A stretch of 64,000 nt of DNA from an uncultured Xylophilus sp. (GCA_913776965.1 CAJYQL010000055.1:1-64000); one strand, 5' to 3'. Positions 42,523 to 51,553 are shown, numbered from the stretch's first letter. Numbers and translations: made by a program. Notes: generated by a model from the letters alone, not told the origin.

Positions 42523-42753
42523 TCAGAAGGCTGCCGCGCGCTGCAGCAGCCGTTGCCAGACGATCCGCTTCTCCGCATCGGTGGCACGCGACCAGTCGCG
42601 GATCTCGTCCAGGGTGCGGAAGCAGCCGACGCACAGGCTGCGGTCGTCGCTCAGGCGGCAGATCGACAGGCAGGGCGACGGCACGCCGGTGGCGGCGGCA
42701 GCCGCCTCGGCGGCGCGGTGCTGAAGCGCGGCAAGATGCTCGGAAGAATGCAT
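42523..42753 (-). CDS. DUF1289 protein
   Basis: This 76-residue protein has PSPCLSICRLSDDRSLCVGCFRTLDEI, a four-Cys probable metal site, and a helical end DWSRATDAEKRIVWQRLLQR, diagnostic of DUF1289. Its function is unknown; it is often found next to oxidoreductases. The start is uncertain between 42753 and 42774. It precedes the isomerase gene by 47 bp on the same strand. Confidence 0.85.
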   Translation of the reverse strand: MHSSEHLAALQHRAAEAAAAATGVPSPCLSICRLSDDRSLCVGCFRTLDEIRDWSRATDAEKRIVWQRLLQRAAAF

Positions 42754-42840
42754 GAAGGCGGGCGGAATCCGCATGTTCGTGAACGGGGCGAGGGCCGCCG
42801 TGGGTGGCCGGCAGAGCCTGCGGTCGAGCATAGCGCTCGC

Positions 42841-42875
42841 TGCCCTGCCCTGCCCCGCCCTGCCCTGCCCTGCCC
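42841..42875. repeat. Seven-unit TGCCC tandem repeat
   Basis: Seven consecutive 5-bp units of TGCCC, the fourth being CGCCC, lie about 90 bp upstream of the DUF1289 start. A short array of this kind can slip and vary in length; whether it affects expression is unknown. Confidence 0.85.
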
Positions 42876-42911
42876 TATCGTGCCGGGCGCTGCTGGCTGT
42901 TCGACCGCACG

Positions 42912-42936
42912 CAAAAAGGCCCGCCGAAGCGGGCCC
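42912..42936 (-). terminator. Rho-independent terminator of the small exported protein gene
   Basis: On the minus strand a 7-bp GC stem (GGCCCGC / GCGGGCC) with a TTCG tetraloop is followed directly by five T residues. It is 22 bp past the stop of the 42959-43318 gene. The best terminator in the window. Confidence 0.85.
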
Positions 42937-42958
42937 GTGTGCAGCCGAGAAATGGGCC

Positions 42959-43318
42959 TTACTTGGCGGTGCCGGCCGGGCCGTTGGTGCCCGGTGCGCC
43001 GCTGGTGTTGACGCCGGAGCCGCTGCTGACGCCGCCGGTTTCGGGATTGTTGGCAGTGCCGCTGCGCTTGTTCATCGTGCCGGTGCTGCGGGGAGCCGTG
43101 CCCATACCGCCCGGCTTGGCCGATTCGGCGCCCATCGAGCCGGTGCCACGGGCGGCACCTGCGGGGGCCATCTTGTCGTCGGCGGTGCGGCCGGTCTGGT
43201 TGCCCTGGGAGCCGGTCATGCCGGTGCCCATGGTGGACTGGGCGGCCACCGGCATGGCGAATGCGAGGGCGGTGGCAGCGGTGGCGAGGCCGGCGGCGAT
43301 ACGGTGGGTGGTACGCAT
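42959..43318 (-). CDS. Small exported Gly/Thr/Ser/Met-rich protein
   Basis: The product has 119 residues. The signal peptide RIAAGLATAATALAFAMPVAAQ is probably cut after AAQ. The mature part is low-complexity, rich in Gly, Thr, Ser, Ala and Met-Gly pairs (STMGTGMTGSQGNQTG, KPGGMGTAPRSTGTM), and likely disordered. AAGGAG lies just upstream of the ATG at 43318, and a strong terminator follows, so it is a well-expressed single-gene unit. No recognised family. Confidence 0.78.
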   Translation of the reverse strand: MRTTHRIAAGLATAATALAFAMPVAAQSTMGTGMTGSQGNQTGRTADDKMAPAGAARGTGSMGAESAKPGGMGTAPRSTGTMNKRSGTANNPETGGVSSGSGVNTSGAPGTNGPAGTAK

Positions 43319-43385
43319 GGAAATCTCCTTGTGGTCGGGTGGTGTGCGGCGTTGGTGCCTGCTATCCAAGGTAGGCGGGGTATCG

Positions 43386-43411
43386 GGGCCGGCCCGTCGT
43401 CTTGCCGGCCC
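43386..43411 (-). terminator. Possible hairpin downstream of the secreted hydrolase gene
   Basis: An 8-bp inverted repeat GGGCCGGC / GCCGGCCC with a 10-nt loop lies about 46 bp beyond the hydrolase stop on the minus strand. There is no T-run, so it is a weak candidate only. Confidence 0.3.
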
Positions 43412-43456
43412 GATGGATGTAGGACTGCGCGCGGCAGTCCTGCACCGCGCCGGTCG

Positions 43457-44509
43457 TCAGGGCGTGCCGAACGCCTGCTTCAAACGCTGGCCGGCGAAGG
43501 CCTGCGCATCGCGCGCCTTCTGCACCACGGCAGCCATGCCGAAGAACTCGTGCGTCGCGCCGTCGTAGACCTTGCGTTCGACCGGTACGTTGGCCTTGCG
43601 CAGCGCGGCCTCGAGCTGCGCGCCGTCGTCCAGCAGCGGGTCGATCTGCGCATTCACGATCGTGACCGGCGGCAGGCCCATCAGGTTCGCGTTGACCAGC
43701 TGCAGGCGCACGTCCTGCAGGTCCGCCGGCGAACGGGTCAGCTGGTCCACGAACCACTTGACCATCGGCCGGTTGAGCGGCTTGGCATCGGCATACGTGT
43801 TGTACGACGGGGTTTCCAGGCTGGTCTGGGCGACCGGATAGACCGACAGCACATGCAGCGGCTTCGGCAGGCCGGCATCGCGGGCTGCGATGGCGGTGGC
43901 GACCGCCAGGTTGCCGCCCGCGCTTTCGCCTGCCAACGCCAGCTTCGCCGGGTCGCCCTTGATCTTGCCGGCGTTCGCGGCGGTCCAGCGGTAGGCTGCC
44001 AGGGCATCGTCCCAGGCGGCCGGGAACTTGGCTTCCGGCGCACGGCGGTAGTCCACCGAGACGACCACGGCGTTCGCCTGCTTCGCCAGCATGCGGGCGC
44101 CGCCGTCGTACACCTTGCGGTCGGCGATCACCCAACCGCCGCCGTGGTAGTACACGATGACCGGGAACGGGCCGCGGCCCTTGGGCGTGTAGATGCGTGC
44201 CGGGATCTGGCCGGCGGCGCCGGCGACGGTCGTGTCCTTGGCGGTGATGCCGGGCACCAGCAGTTCGGGTTTGGTCGGCTGCGACTGCTGCTTCAGCACC
44301 TTGTTCACCGCATCGGCGGGCGTGGGCTGCTTGCGGGCCTCGGCGGGGGTGAGCGTTTCGATCGGCTTCGGTTTCAGGCTGGCGTGGGCGTCCAGCACCA
44401 TCTGCATGTCGGCATCGGCCGGCGCTGCGGCATGGACCGGCACGAGGGTGGAGAGGGCAGCGAGGGCGGCAGCGGCGCCGATGGTGCGCAGGGACAGGTT
44501 CAGTCGCAT
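43457..44509 (-). CDS. Secreted alpha/beta hydrolase, HSL (hormone-sensitive lipase) family
   Basis: This 350-residue protein has a signal peptide (LRTIGAAAALAALSTLVPVHA). The HSL-type motifs are YYHGGGWV (oxyanion hole), GESAGGN (nucleophile Ser), an Asp in NAQIDPLLDDG and His in GATHEFFG. Family enzymes hydrolyse esters of short acyl chains or small aromatic esters; export points to periplasmic or extracellular action. The linker KQPTPADAVNKVLKQQSQPTKPE before the core is a cap-like region. Confidence 0.87.
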   Translation of the reverse strand: MRLNLSLRTIGAAAALAALSTLVPVHAAAPADADMQMVLDAHASLKPKPIETLTPAEARKQPTPADAVNKVLKQQSQPTKPELLVPGITAKDTTVAGAAGQIPARIYTPKGRGPFPVIVYYHGGGWVIADRKVYDGGARMLAKQANAVVVSVDYRRAPEAKFPAAWDDALAAYRWTAANAGKIKGDPAKLALAGESAGGNLAVATAIAARDAGLPKPLHVLSVYPVAQTSLETPSYNTYADAKPLNRPMVKWFVDQLTRSPADLQDVRLQLVNANLMGLPPVTIVNAQIDPLLDDGAQLEAALRKANVPVERKVYDGATHEFFGMAAVVQKARDAQAFAGQRLKQAFGTP

Positions 44510-44663
44510 GAAGGGTCTTTCCGAGTCGGGAGTTGGATGAGGCGGGCCGTATTTGCAGCCACCCGTCCATCACACCTTTACCCAGTCGTCAGATCCGGCG
44601 ACCACAACCGCATCGCCGCGTCGGCCTGCGCCCCCGGCCGCTGTAGTCGCAGATGCAGCCGCC

Positions 44664-45572
44664 TCAGCCGGCCCGCTTGTTGCGGATCGCCTTCGACACC
44701 CGCGACTGCGGCTCGCGACCCAGCGCCCGGCTGATGAAGACGCCCGCGTCCACCAGCCGGTCGAGGTCGATGCCGGTCTCGATGCCCATGCCGTGGAGCA
44801 TGAAGACCACGTCTTCCGTCGCGACGTTGCCGGTCGCGCCCTTGGCATACGGGCAGCCGCCGAGGCCCGCGACCGAGGACTGGAAATTCCACACCCCCAT
44901 CTGCAGCGCCGCGAGCGTGTTGGCCACCGCCTGGCCGTAGGTGTCGTGGAAGTGGCCGGAGATGTGGTCCACGTCGAAATACGGCAGCGTCGCCTCGATC
45001 GCGGCCTGTACCGTGCGCGGCGTGCCGACGCCGATCGTATCGGCCACGTCCACCCGCTCGACGCCGATGCCCTGCATCAGCCGGGCCAGGTAGCCGACTT
45101 TTTCCGGCGCGACCTCGCCCTCGTACGGGCAGCCGACGGTGCAGCTCATCGCGCCGCGCACCGCGATGCCGGCGGCCTTCGCCGCCGCGACCACCGGCGC
45201 GAAGCGCTCGATGCTCTCGGCGATCGAGCAGTTGATGTTCTTCTGGCTGAAAGCCTCGCTCGCGGCGCCGAACACCACGATCTCGTCCGGGCGCCCCGGC
45301 AGCGCGGCCTCGTAGCCCTTCAGGTTGGGCGTGAGCACCGAATAGCGCACGCCGGGCTTGCGCGCGATGCCGGCCATCACCTCGGCGGCGTCGGCCATCT
45401 GCGGCACCCATTTCGGGCTGACATAGCTGGTGACCTCGATCTCGGTCAGGCCGGCCTCATGCAGCTGCGCGACCAGCGCGATCTTGTCGGCGGCCGACAC
45501 CGGCTGCTTCTCGTTCTGCAGGCCGTCGCGCGGGGCGACGTCGATGATCTGGACGCGGGTGGGCAGGGGCAT
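44664..45572 (-). CDS. Hydroxymethylglutaryl-CoA lyase
   Basis: This 302-residue HMGL-like TIM barrel has the catalytic DVAPRDGLQNE at the start, the SYVSPKWVPQMAD loop, HFHDTYGQ metal histidines and the signature SSVAGLGGCPYAKGATGNVATED with the active Cys. It splits HMG-CoA to acetoacetate and acetyl-CoA, the last step of leucine breakdown. The other leucine genes are 7-15 kb away on the same strand (mccA, hydratase, mccB, ivd), with unrelated genes between. Confidence 0.93.
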   Translation of the reverse strand: MPLPTRVQIIDVAPRDGLQNEKQPVSAADKIALVAQLHEAGLTEIEVTSYVSPKWVPQMADAAEVMAGIARKPGVRYSVLTPNLKGYEAALPGRPDEIVVFGAASEAFSQKNINCSIAESIERFAPVVAAAKAAGIAVRGAMSCTVGCPYEGEVAPEKVGYLARLMQGIGVERVDVADTIGVGTPRTVQAAIEATLPYFDVDHISGHFHDTYGQAVANTLAALQMGVWNFQSSVAGLGGCPYAKGATGNVATEDVVFMLHGMGIETGIDLDRLVDAGVFISRALGREPQSRVSKAIRNKRAG

Positions 45573-45678
45573 GGTGTGTGTCTCCGTGGCGGCCCGGACG
45601 GGCGATCGCCGCATTGTCGGCCGGGCGGCGCCGCAATCGCGGCCACGGCGGTTGCAGATGCCGCCAGCGGCCGCAGGG

Positions 45679-46599
45679 TCAGTAGCCGCGCACCGGGTCC
45701 ACCACGCCGGCGATCGGCTCGCTGCGCTCCAGCGCCGCGATCTTGCCGGCGATCTGCGCGATGCTCTCGTCGCGCAGCGTGCGCGCCGCGGTGTGCGGCG
45801 TGACCACGACCTTCGGATGGGTCCAGAACGGATGGCCGGCCGGCAGCGGTTCGGTGCGGAACACGTCGAGCGCGGCGCCCGCCACGTGGCCCTCGTCCAG
45901 CAGCGCGAGCAGGTCCTCCTCGACCAGATGGCCGCCCCGCGCAACGTTCACGACGAAGGCGTCCGGCAGCAGCCGCGACAGCGTGCGGCGGCACAGGATG
46001 CCCTCGGTCTCCGGCGTGAGCGGCAGCAGGCAGACCAGTACCCGGCAGCCGGCGAGGAAGGTGTCGAGCTGGTCGTCGCCGGCGAAGCAGTCGATGCCGT
46101 CGACCGTCTTGGGCGACCGGCTCCAGCCGCGCACCGGGAATTCGAAGGTCCGCAGCGCGGCGGCGACGCGTTGGCCCAGCACGCCCAGCCCCAGGATGCC
46201 GACGGGGTAGTCCGCCCGCGCCCGCGGCCTGCGGTACGACCAGCGGCCGGCGGCGGTCTCGGCCGCATAGCCGTCGAACTCGCGGAAATGCCGGACCACC
46301 GCATGGGTGACGAACTCGGCCATCTGCACCGCCATGCCGGAATCGTCGAGCCGGACGACCGGCACGCCCGCGGGCAGCCGCAGCGCCAGCAGCGCATCCA
46401 CGCCGGCGCCGATGTTGAAGATCGCCCGCAGCGCGGGCTGGGTGTCGAAGAAGGCCTGCGGCGGTGCCCAGACCACCGCATGGTCGGCCGGCGGCGCGCC
46501 CGGCGACCAGGCGGTCACGGTGGCCTGCGGCAGGGCGGCCTGCAGGCCGGAAATCCAGGGGTCGGCGCGCTGGCCGGTGAGGCAGACGGTGATGTGCAT
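45679..46599 (-). CDS. GhrA-type glyoxylate/hydroxypyruvate reductase
   Basis: This 306-residue D-isomer-specific 2-hydroxyacid dehydrogenase has the NAD(P)-binding GILGLGVLGQ, catalytic Arg in NVARGGHLVEEDLL, Glu in the following helix and His in VTPHTAARTL. FNIGAGVDALL is typical of the GhrA subgroup. It reduces glyoxylate or hydroxypyruvate. It lies 106 bp upstream of the HMG-CoA lyase on the same strand, and 9 bp after the LysR gene. Confidence 0.87.
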   Translation of the reverse strand: MHITVCLTGQRADPWISGLQAALPQATVTAWSPGAPPADHAVVWAPPQAFFDTQPALRAIFNIGAGVDALLALRLPAGVPVVRLDDSGMAVQMAEFVTHAVVRHFREFDGYAAETAAGRWSYRRPRARADYPVGILGLGVLGQRVAAALRTFEFPVRGWSRSPKTVDGIDCFAGDDQLDTFLAGCRVLVCLLPLTPETEGILCRRTLSRLLPDAFVVNVARGGHLVEEDLLALLDEGHVAGAALDVFRTEPLPAGHPFWTHPKVVVTPHTAARTLRDESIAQIAGKIAALERSEPIAGVVDPVRGY

Positions 46600-46608
46600 G
46601 GGTCGAGC

Positions 46609-47547
46609 TTAGCGAACGCCGGAGGCGCGGCCTCGCGGGCCGTGGGCATCGGTCCGCTCCAGCAGGCTGGTGCGGAACGCCATCTTGCGCACGATCGCCG
46701 CGAAAGCGCGCGTGGCTGCAGACTCGCGGGCAGCCGGCGCCCACAGCATGCCAGGGGTGCGCACCGGCGTCGGGCTTTCGAGCCTCACCACCGCCAGCCC
46801 GGCGTCCGGCTGCACCGCATTGGCTGCCACGATCGCCGCCGCATGTGTCTGCGCCACCAGCCGCATGATCGGTGCCAGTGCATTGATCTCGGCCACCACG
46901 CGCGGCGCAGCACCACAGGAGCGGAAGCACTCGTCCAGCATCTGCCGTGTCGCAAAGCTGGAAGGCAGCAACACCATCGGCAGGCGATGCAGCTCGACCA
47001 TGCGCATCCGGCGCCGGCGCGCCAGAGGATGGTCCTGCGCCACCACCAGCACCATTTCCTCTTGGTAGAGCGGCTCGAACTGCAGTACGCCTGGCACGTC
47101 AGGCCGATAGGCGATGCCGAGCTCGAGCATTCCGCGCTGCAACCGATCGGCGATCACGTCGGCCGCCAACTCGTCCACCAGCACCCGTACACCGCCGTAG
47201 CGCTGCTGAAACAGCGCAATGCAATCCGGAATGAAGCCGAGGTTGAAGGTCGGCGTCGAGCCGATCCGCAATTCGCCCTCGGCATCCTGCGGGTCGCCGC
47301 GCAGCGCGCCCAGGCCGCGGTCGATCTCCTGCAATGCGCGGGTAGCGTGGTGCAGGAACCCCTCCCCCGCCTCCGTCAGCACGACCCGTTTGCCGCTGCG
47401 GTCGAATAGCGGTGTGCCGACTTCATCCTCCAGCTGGCGTATCTGGTGCGACAGGGTCGACTGGGTGACGTGCAGCCGCTCGGCCGCCCGCGTGAAGTTC
47501 AATGACTCCGCAAGGGCGTTGAAGTAGCGCAGGTGTCGCAATTCCAC
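46609..47547 (-). CDS. LysR-family regulator, divergent from the CoA-transferase operon
   Basis: The protein has 312 residues: an N-terminal winged helix (MELRHLRYFNALAESLNFTRAAERLHVTQSTLSHQIRQLE) and a periplasmic-binding-like effector domain with GELRIGSTPTFNLGFIPDC, of the CynR/CbbR-like group. It is divergent from the block beginning at 47684 with a 136-bp gap, the classic LysR arrangement, so it very likely controls that block in response to a pathway compound. Confidence 0.9.
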   Translation of the reverse strand: MELRHLRYFNALAESLNFTRAAERLHVTQSTLSHQIRQLEDEVGTPLFDRSGKRVVLTEAGEGFLHHATRALQEIDRGLGALRGDPQDAEGELRIGSTPTFNLGFIPDCIALFQQRYGGVRVLVDELAADVIADRLQRGMLELGIAYRPDVPGVLQFEPLYQEEMVLVVAQDHPLARRRRMRMVELHRLPMVLLPSSFATRQMLDECFRSCGAAPRVVAEINALAPIMRLVAQTHAAAIVAANAVQPDAGLAVVRLESPTPVRTPGMLWAPAARESAATRAFAAIVRKMAFRTSLLERTDAHGPRGRASGVR

Positions 47548-47683
47548 GCGAACTCCTCATTGACGATTGATCGATGTCATCGATCGTATCGATGAAAAAC
47601 GATCATTTCCCGAAACACCTCCACCTGCCTAGAGTTCGCAGCCATCCGCCGTCGGATCGGCCTATTTCCCAGGAGACAGAGCA
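47548..47683. promoter_or_regulatory. LysR-type divergent control region
   Basis: It contains repeated ATCGAT words, including ATCGATGTCATCGAT (an inverted repeat with 3-nt centre) and a following CGATCGTATCGAT, in the A/T-richer half near the lysR start (about 47565-47605). These fit LysR-type T-N11-A recognition and activation sites. AGGAGA for the CoA-transferase lies at 47671-47676. Confidence 0.6.
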
Positions 47684-48832
47684 GTGCACAAGGTCCTCAG
47701 CGGCATCACGGTGCTGGAGCAGGGTACGTTCATCACCGGACCGGCGGCAGGCATGTTCCTGGCTGACCTGGGCGCCGAGGTGATCAAGATCGAGCAGCCC
47801 GGCAGCGGCGACCCATTCCGCTCGTTCCGCGGCGGGCTCTACAGCCCGCATTTCCAAACCTACAACCGCAACAAGCGCAGCATCACGCTCAACCCCAAGC
47901 TGCCCGAGGACGCGGCGGTGTTCGACGAGCTGGTACGGGATGCCGACGTCTACATCCAGAATTTCCGGCCCGGCGCCGCCGAGCGGCTCGGCGCGGGCGC
48001 GGAGCGGTTGCGCGGTCTCAACCCGCGATTGGTGTATTGCGCGATCAGCGGCTTCGGACCGACCGGCCCGGCGGCCGGCCGTCCCGCCTACGACACGGTC
48101 GCACAGGCGGCCAGCGGCTTCCTGCGGCTGCTCGTCAATCCAACCGACCCGCGGGTGGTCGGGCCGGCGCTGGCCGACGCCCTCACCGGCTTCTACGCCG
48201 CCTACGGCGTGATGGGTGCGCTGGTGGAGCGCGGCCGCACCGGCCAGGGCAGGACGGTCGAGGTATCGATGCTCGAGGCGATGTGCCACTTCAACCTCGA
48301 CGCCTTCACGCACTATTTTTCCGAAAACGAGGTCATGGGACCGTTCAGCCGGCCGAGCGTGTCGCAGTCCTACGTGCTCGCCTGCGCAGACAACCGCTGG
48401 ATCGCATTGCACATGTCCTCGCCCGAGAAATTCTGGCAAGGCCTGGCCAACGCGATCGAGCAGCCGATGCTGTTCCAGGACCCGCGTTTTGCCACCCGGG
48501 AGGGCAGGATCGCCCACCAGGAAGACCTGATCGCGCTGCTCGGCGGGCTGTTCCGGCAGCGCAGCCGCGCCGACTGGTGTGCACGGCTGGAGGCGGAGGA
48601 CGTGCCGCATGCACCGATGTACGACACCCGCGAGGCGGTCGAGGACCCGCAGGCTCGCCATCTGCAGCTCGCGGTGAGCGCAGCGCATCCGCACGGCGGC
48701 GAGTGGCGCACGATCCGCTCGCCGGTGAGCTTCGACGGCGAACGCGCACTGGAGGTCACCGCCCCGCCCGTGCTGGGTGCTGACAACGATCACATCGTCG
48801 AGCCGCTGCGCCGTCGGTTTCGCGCTGCCTAG
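47684..48832 (+). CDS. CaiB/BaiF family (class III) CoA-transferase
   Basis: This 382-residue enzyme starts VLEQGTFITGPAAGMFLADLGAEVIKIEQPGSGDPFR and contains NRNKRSITLN, AISGFGPTGPAAGRPAYDTVAQAASG and an Asp in ADALTGFYAAYG in the expected catalytic area. Family members move CoA between acyl-CoA and a free acid such as oxalate, formate, carnitine or succinate. The GTG start at 47684 follows AGGAGA by 7 bp. First gene of a five-gene unit with a dioxygenase, a citryl-CoA-lyase-like enzyme and two Bug proteins. Confidence 0.9.
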   Translation: MHKVLSGITVLEQGTFITGPAAGMFLADLGAEVIKIEQPGSGDPFRSFRGGLYSPHFQTYNRNKRSITLNPKLPEDAAVFDELVRDADVYIQNFRPGAAERLGAGAERLRGLNPRLVYCAISGFGPTGPAAGRPAYDTVAQAASGFLRLLVNPTDPRVVGPALADALTGFYAAYGVMGALVERGRTGQGRTVEVSMLEAMCHFNLDAFTHYFSENEVMGPFSRPSVSQSYVLACADNRWIALHMSSPEKFWQGLANAIEQPMLFQDPRFATREGRIAHQEDLIALLGGLFRQRSRADWCARLEAEDVPHAPMYDTREAVEDPQARHLQLAVSAAHPHGGEWRTIRSPVSFDGERALEVTAPPVLGADNDHIVEPLRRRFRAA

Positions 48833-48879
48833 AAGCAGCGACGGTCCTCACCGCTTCCCACCAGAACAGGAGACATGCC

Positions 48880-49791
48880 ATGACCCCGTCCAACGAGAAT
48901 GAATTGACGCAGGCCGCGCTGCAGCGGCTCGAGGGCGCCACCAATCCGCGCTTCGCGCAGATCATGCAGTCGCTCATTACCCACCTGCACGCCTTCGCGC
49001 GCGAGGTCGACCTGACGCCCGATGAATGGATGCGCGGCATCGACTTCCTGACCGCCACCGGCCGGGCGTGCACCGGCCAGCGCCAGGAATTCATCCTGCT
49101 GTCAGATACGCTGGGCCTGTCGATGATGGTGGTGATGCTGGAGCAGGCACGTGCCGCCCGTGCCGCGGCGTCCGCGGGCCGCGACGCCGGTGCCCTGGGC
49201 GCCACGCCCGCCACCGATGCCACCGTACAGGGCCCGTACTACTGGAGCGGTGCGCCGGATGTCGCCTGCGGCACCGACATCGCCGACGGCGTGCCGGGCG
49301 AGCCCGCGTTCTACAGCGGCAGGGTTACCGACACGCGGGGCCAACCGATCGCAGGCGCGTTGCTCGACGTCTGGTCGGGGGATGGCGAGGGTGTGTACGA
49401 CATGCAGGTCGAGGGCGCAGGCATGGCCGCACGTGCACGTCTTCGCACCGATGCCGAAGGCCGCTACTGGTTCTGGTCGATCCGGCCGGCCCACTACCCG
49501 GTGCCGGTCGACGGACCGGTCGGCGCGATGCTCGGCGGCATGGGTCGCCATCCGAACCGGCCAGGCCATATCCACATGACGGTTTCGGCGCCCGGCCATG
49601 TGCCGGTCACCACCCACCTGTTCGTCGCCGGCAGCCCCTACATCGATTCCGACGCGGTGTTCGGCGTACGACCGAGCCTGGTGGTCGATTTCGAACCGCA
49701 TCCGCCCGGCCCTGCGCCGGACGGCCGCGTGCAGGACCGGCCCTTCTGGTCCGCGCACTACGACTTCCGCCTTCAACCCACCGCCGTCTGA
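48880..49791 (+). CDS. Intradiol ring-cleavage dioxygenase (catechol/hydroxyquinol 1,2-dioxygenase-like)
   Basis: The protein has 303 residues. The N-terminal helical dimerisation domain (about 1-100) is of the catechol/hydroxyquinol 1,2-dioxygenase kind; then the beta-sandwich domain supplies the four iron(III) ligands: Tyr173 (GEGVYDMQ), Tyr206 (RPAHYPVPVDGP), His230 and His232 (RPGHIHM). YPVPVDGPVG is the hydroxyquinol/chlorocatechol-like version. It cleaves an ortho-diphenol between the hydroxyls to a muconate or maleylacetate-type acid. No maleylacetate reductase or cycloisomerase is adjacent, so the route onward is unclear. Confidence 0.87.
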   Translation: MTPSNENELTQAALQRLEGATNPRFAQIMQSLITHLHAFAREVDLTPDEWMRGIDFLTATGRACTGQRQEFILLSDTLGLSMMVVMLEQARAARAAASAGRDAGALGATPATDATVQGPYYWSGAPDVACGTDIADGVPGEPAFYSGRVTDTRGQPIAGALLDVWSGDGEGVYDMQVEGAGMAARARLRTDAEGRYWFWSIRPAHYPVPVDGPVGAMLGGMGRHPNRPGHIHMTVSAPGHVPVTTHLFVAGSPYIDSDAVFGVRPSLVVDFEPHPPGPAPDGRVQDRPFWSAHYDFRLQPTAV

Positions 49792-49802
49792 GCGCACGCA
49801 CC

Positions 49803-50609
49803 ATGAAAATCGGCAAATCCACCGTTCCCCGTACCGCGATCTGCACCTCCGACGAGCACACCATCGTCGTGCGTGGCCAGGACCTCTGCCAGGACCTGAT
49901 CGGCCATCTGTCGTTCGCGGACTACTTTTTTCTGCTGCTCACCGGCCGGCGGCCCGACGCAGCCTGCAGCGCGGTGCTGAACGCCACGCTGGTGGCGATC
50001 GCCGAGCACGGCTTCGTGCCGAGCGTGCAGGCGGCCCGCATGACCTTCGCCGCGGCGCCCGACGCGCTGCAGGGTGCAGTGGCCGCGGGCATCCTCGGAT
50101 GCGGTTCGGTGATCCTGGGCGCCTCCGAGACCGCCGGTCGCATGTTCGTGGACGTGGCCGCCCGGGCCGATGCCGGCACGTCCCTGGACGAGGCCGCAAC
50201 CGCGGTGCTGCATGAGTGGAAGGCAGCGGGCCGCGCCATCCCCGGCTACGGGCATCCGCTGCACAAGGTACGCGACCCGCGGGTGGACCGGTTGATCGCC
50301 GTCGCCACCGACGCCGGCGCCGACCTGCGCTACGTGGACATCGCGCAGGCGATCGAGCGCGCGATCCCCTCTATCACCGGAAAGGACCTGCGACTCAACG
50401 TGTCCGCGGCGATTCCCGCAGTGCTGCTCGGCGTGGGCTTTCCGGTCGCATCGCTGCGCGGCGTGCCGATCCTGGCGCGCACCGCCGGGCTGATCGCCCA
50501 CCTCGCCGAGGAGTTGACGCAGCCCAGCGGCTTCGCCCTGTCGTACCAGGCCACCCGCGAACTCGCATACGACGGCGACGCGCCCGATGGCTTCGGAGGT
50601 GTCCGGTGA
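49803..50609 (+). CDS. Citrate-synthase-fold citryl-CoA-lyase-like protein
   Basis: At 268 residues, the size of short citryl-CoA lyases, not full citrate synthases (~430). The signature PGYGHPLHKVRDPRVDRL carries the catalytic His151 with His154 and Asp158, and GILGCGSVILGASETAG matches the small-domain region of the family. It would cleave or form a carbon-carbon bond in a CoA thioester such as citryl-CoA or a related 3-hydroxyacyl-CoA. It lies in an operon with a CoA-transferase, which could make its CoA substrate. Confidence 0.82.
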   Translation: MKIGKSTVPRTAICTSDEHTIVVRGQDLCQDLIGHLSFADYFFLLLTGRRPDAACSAVLNATLVAIAEHGFVPSVQAARMTFAAAPDALQGAVAAGILGCGSVILGASETAGRMFVDVAARADAGTSLDEAATAVLHEWKAAGRAIPGYGHPLHKVRDPRVDRLIAVATDAGADLRYVDIAQAIERAIPSITGKDLRLNVSAAIPAVLLGVGFPVASLRGVPILARTAGLIAHLAEELTQPSGFALSYQATRELAYDGDAPDGFGGVR

Positions 50610-51553
50610 AGCGCCGCACCCTGCTCGCCGGGGCCCTTTCGGCGGCCGGCACCGCGGTTGCGCAGGCACCGTCGCGGCCGGTCCGGCTGGTCGTGCCTTT
50701 CGGCGCGGGCACCTCGACCGACATCGTCGGGCGGCTGCTGGCCGATGCGCTTGCGCGGCCGCTGGGCCAGCCGGTCGTGGTGGAGAACAAGCCCGGTGCC
50801 GGCGGCGCGATCGGAAGCGAACAGGTGGCGCGGGCCGCCGCCGACGGCCAGACATTGCTGCTCGGCACCGTGGGCACCCATGCGATCAATCCGGGCCTCT
50901 ACCGGCGACTGCCGTACCGCCCGCTGCAGGATTTCGTGCCGCTCGGTTTCGTGGGCGCCACGCCGACGTTGCTGGCGGTGCCGGCGGCCTCGGCATGGAA
51001 AAGCCTGGACGACCTGCGCCGCGCGGACGACACCGCTGCGAGCTTCGCCTCGGCCGGCAACGGCACTTCGGGCCATCTGGCGGGCGAACTGCTCAACGTG
51101 CGACTCGGCAAGCGCTTCGTGCACGTCCCCTACCGGGATGGCGCCCAGGCCCTCAACGAACTGGTGGCAGGCAACGTGCAGTTCATGTTCTACCACCCGG
51201 CCGCAGTGCTGCCGCAGGTGCGTGCCGGCAGGCTGCGGGTGCTGGGCGTCTCCAGCGCCCGGCGCAGCGCTGCGGCACCCGATGTGCGCACGCTGGTCGA
51301 GCAGGGCGTGCCCGACTTCGACCTGGTCGCCTGGTTCATGCTGTACGCACCCGCCGCCGTGCCGGCAATGGTCCTCGACCGCTTGCGGGACGCCACCCGC
51401 CAGGTGCTGGCACAGCCCGAGGTGCGCGACAAACTCACCCAGCAGGGCCTGGAACTCGCGGCGATGGACGATGCCGCGATGCGCGCGTTCGCCACTGCCG
51501 AGATCGCCCGCTGGGGCGAGGCGGTACAGCGCGCCGGCGCGCAGGTCGACTGA
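50606..51553 (+). CDS. Bug/TctC-family binding protein, first of two
   Basis: The product has 315 residues. The short signal peptide (KRRTLLAGALSAAGTAVAQ) is followed by RPVRLVVPFGAGTSTDIVGRLLADAL, VVENKPGAGGAIGSEQV and HVPYRDGAQALNELV, typical of Bug proteins. The GTG start overlaps the citryl-CoA-lyase-like stop (GTGA). It probably captures the acid or aromatic substrate of this operon in the periplasm. Confidence 0.9.
   Translation: MKRRTLLAGALSAAGTAVAQAPSRPVRLVVPFGAGTSTDIVGRLLADALARPLGQPVVVENKPGAGGAIGSEQVARAAADGQTLLLGTVGTHAINPGLYRRLPYRPLQDFVPLGFVGATPTLLAVPAASAWKSLDDLRRADDTAASFASAGNGTSGHLAGELLNVRLGKRFVHVPYRDGAQALNELVAGNVQFMFYHPAAVLPQVRAGRLRVLGVSSARRSAAAPDVRTLVEQGVPDFDLVAWFMLYAPAAVPAMVLDRLRDATRQVLAQPEVRDKLTQQGLELAAMDDAAMRAFATAEIARWGEAVQRAGAQVD

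Noticed and set aside
42841-42875. Possible CRISPR-like array
   Set aside because: Units are 5 bp with no spacers; it is a simple tandem repeat. No cas genes are present.
43386-43411. Strong terminator after the secreted hydrolase gene
   Set aside because: The stem is good but there is no T-run; kept only as a low-confidence hairpin.
48880-49791. Naming the dioxygenase catA or a chlorocatechol gene
   Set aside because: Iron ligands show an intradiol enzyme, but substrate-specific residues cannot be assigned by eye and the usual partner genes are absent.
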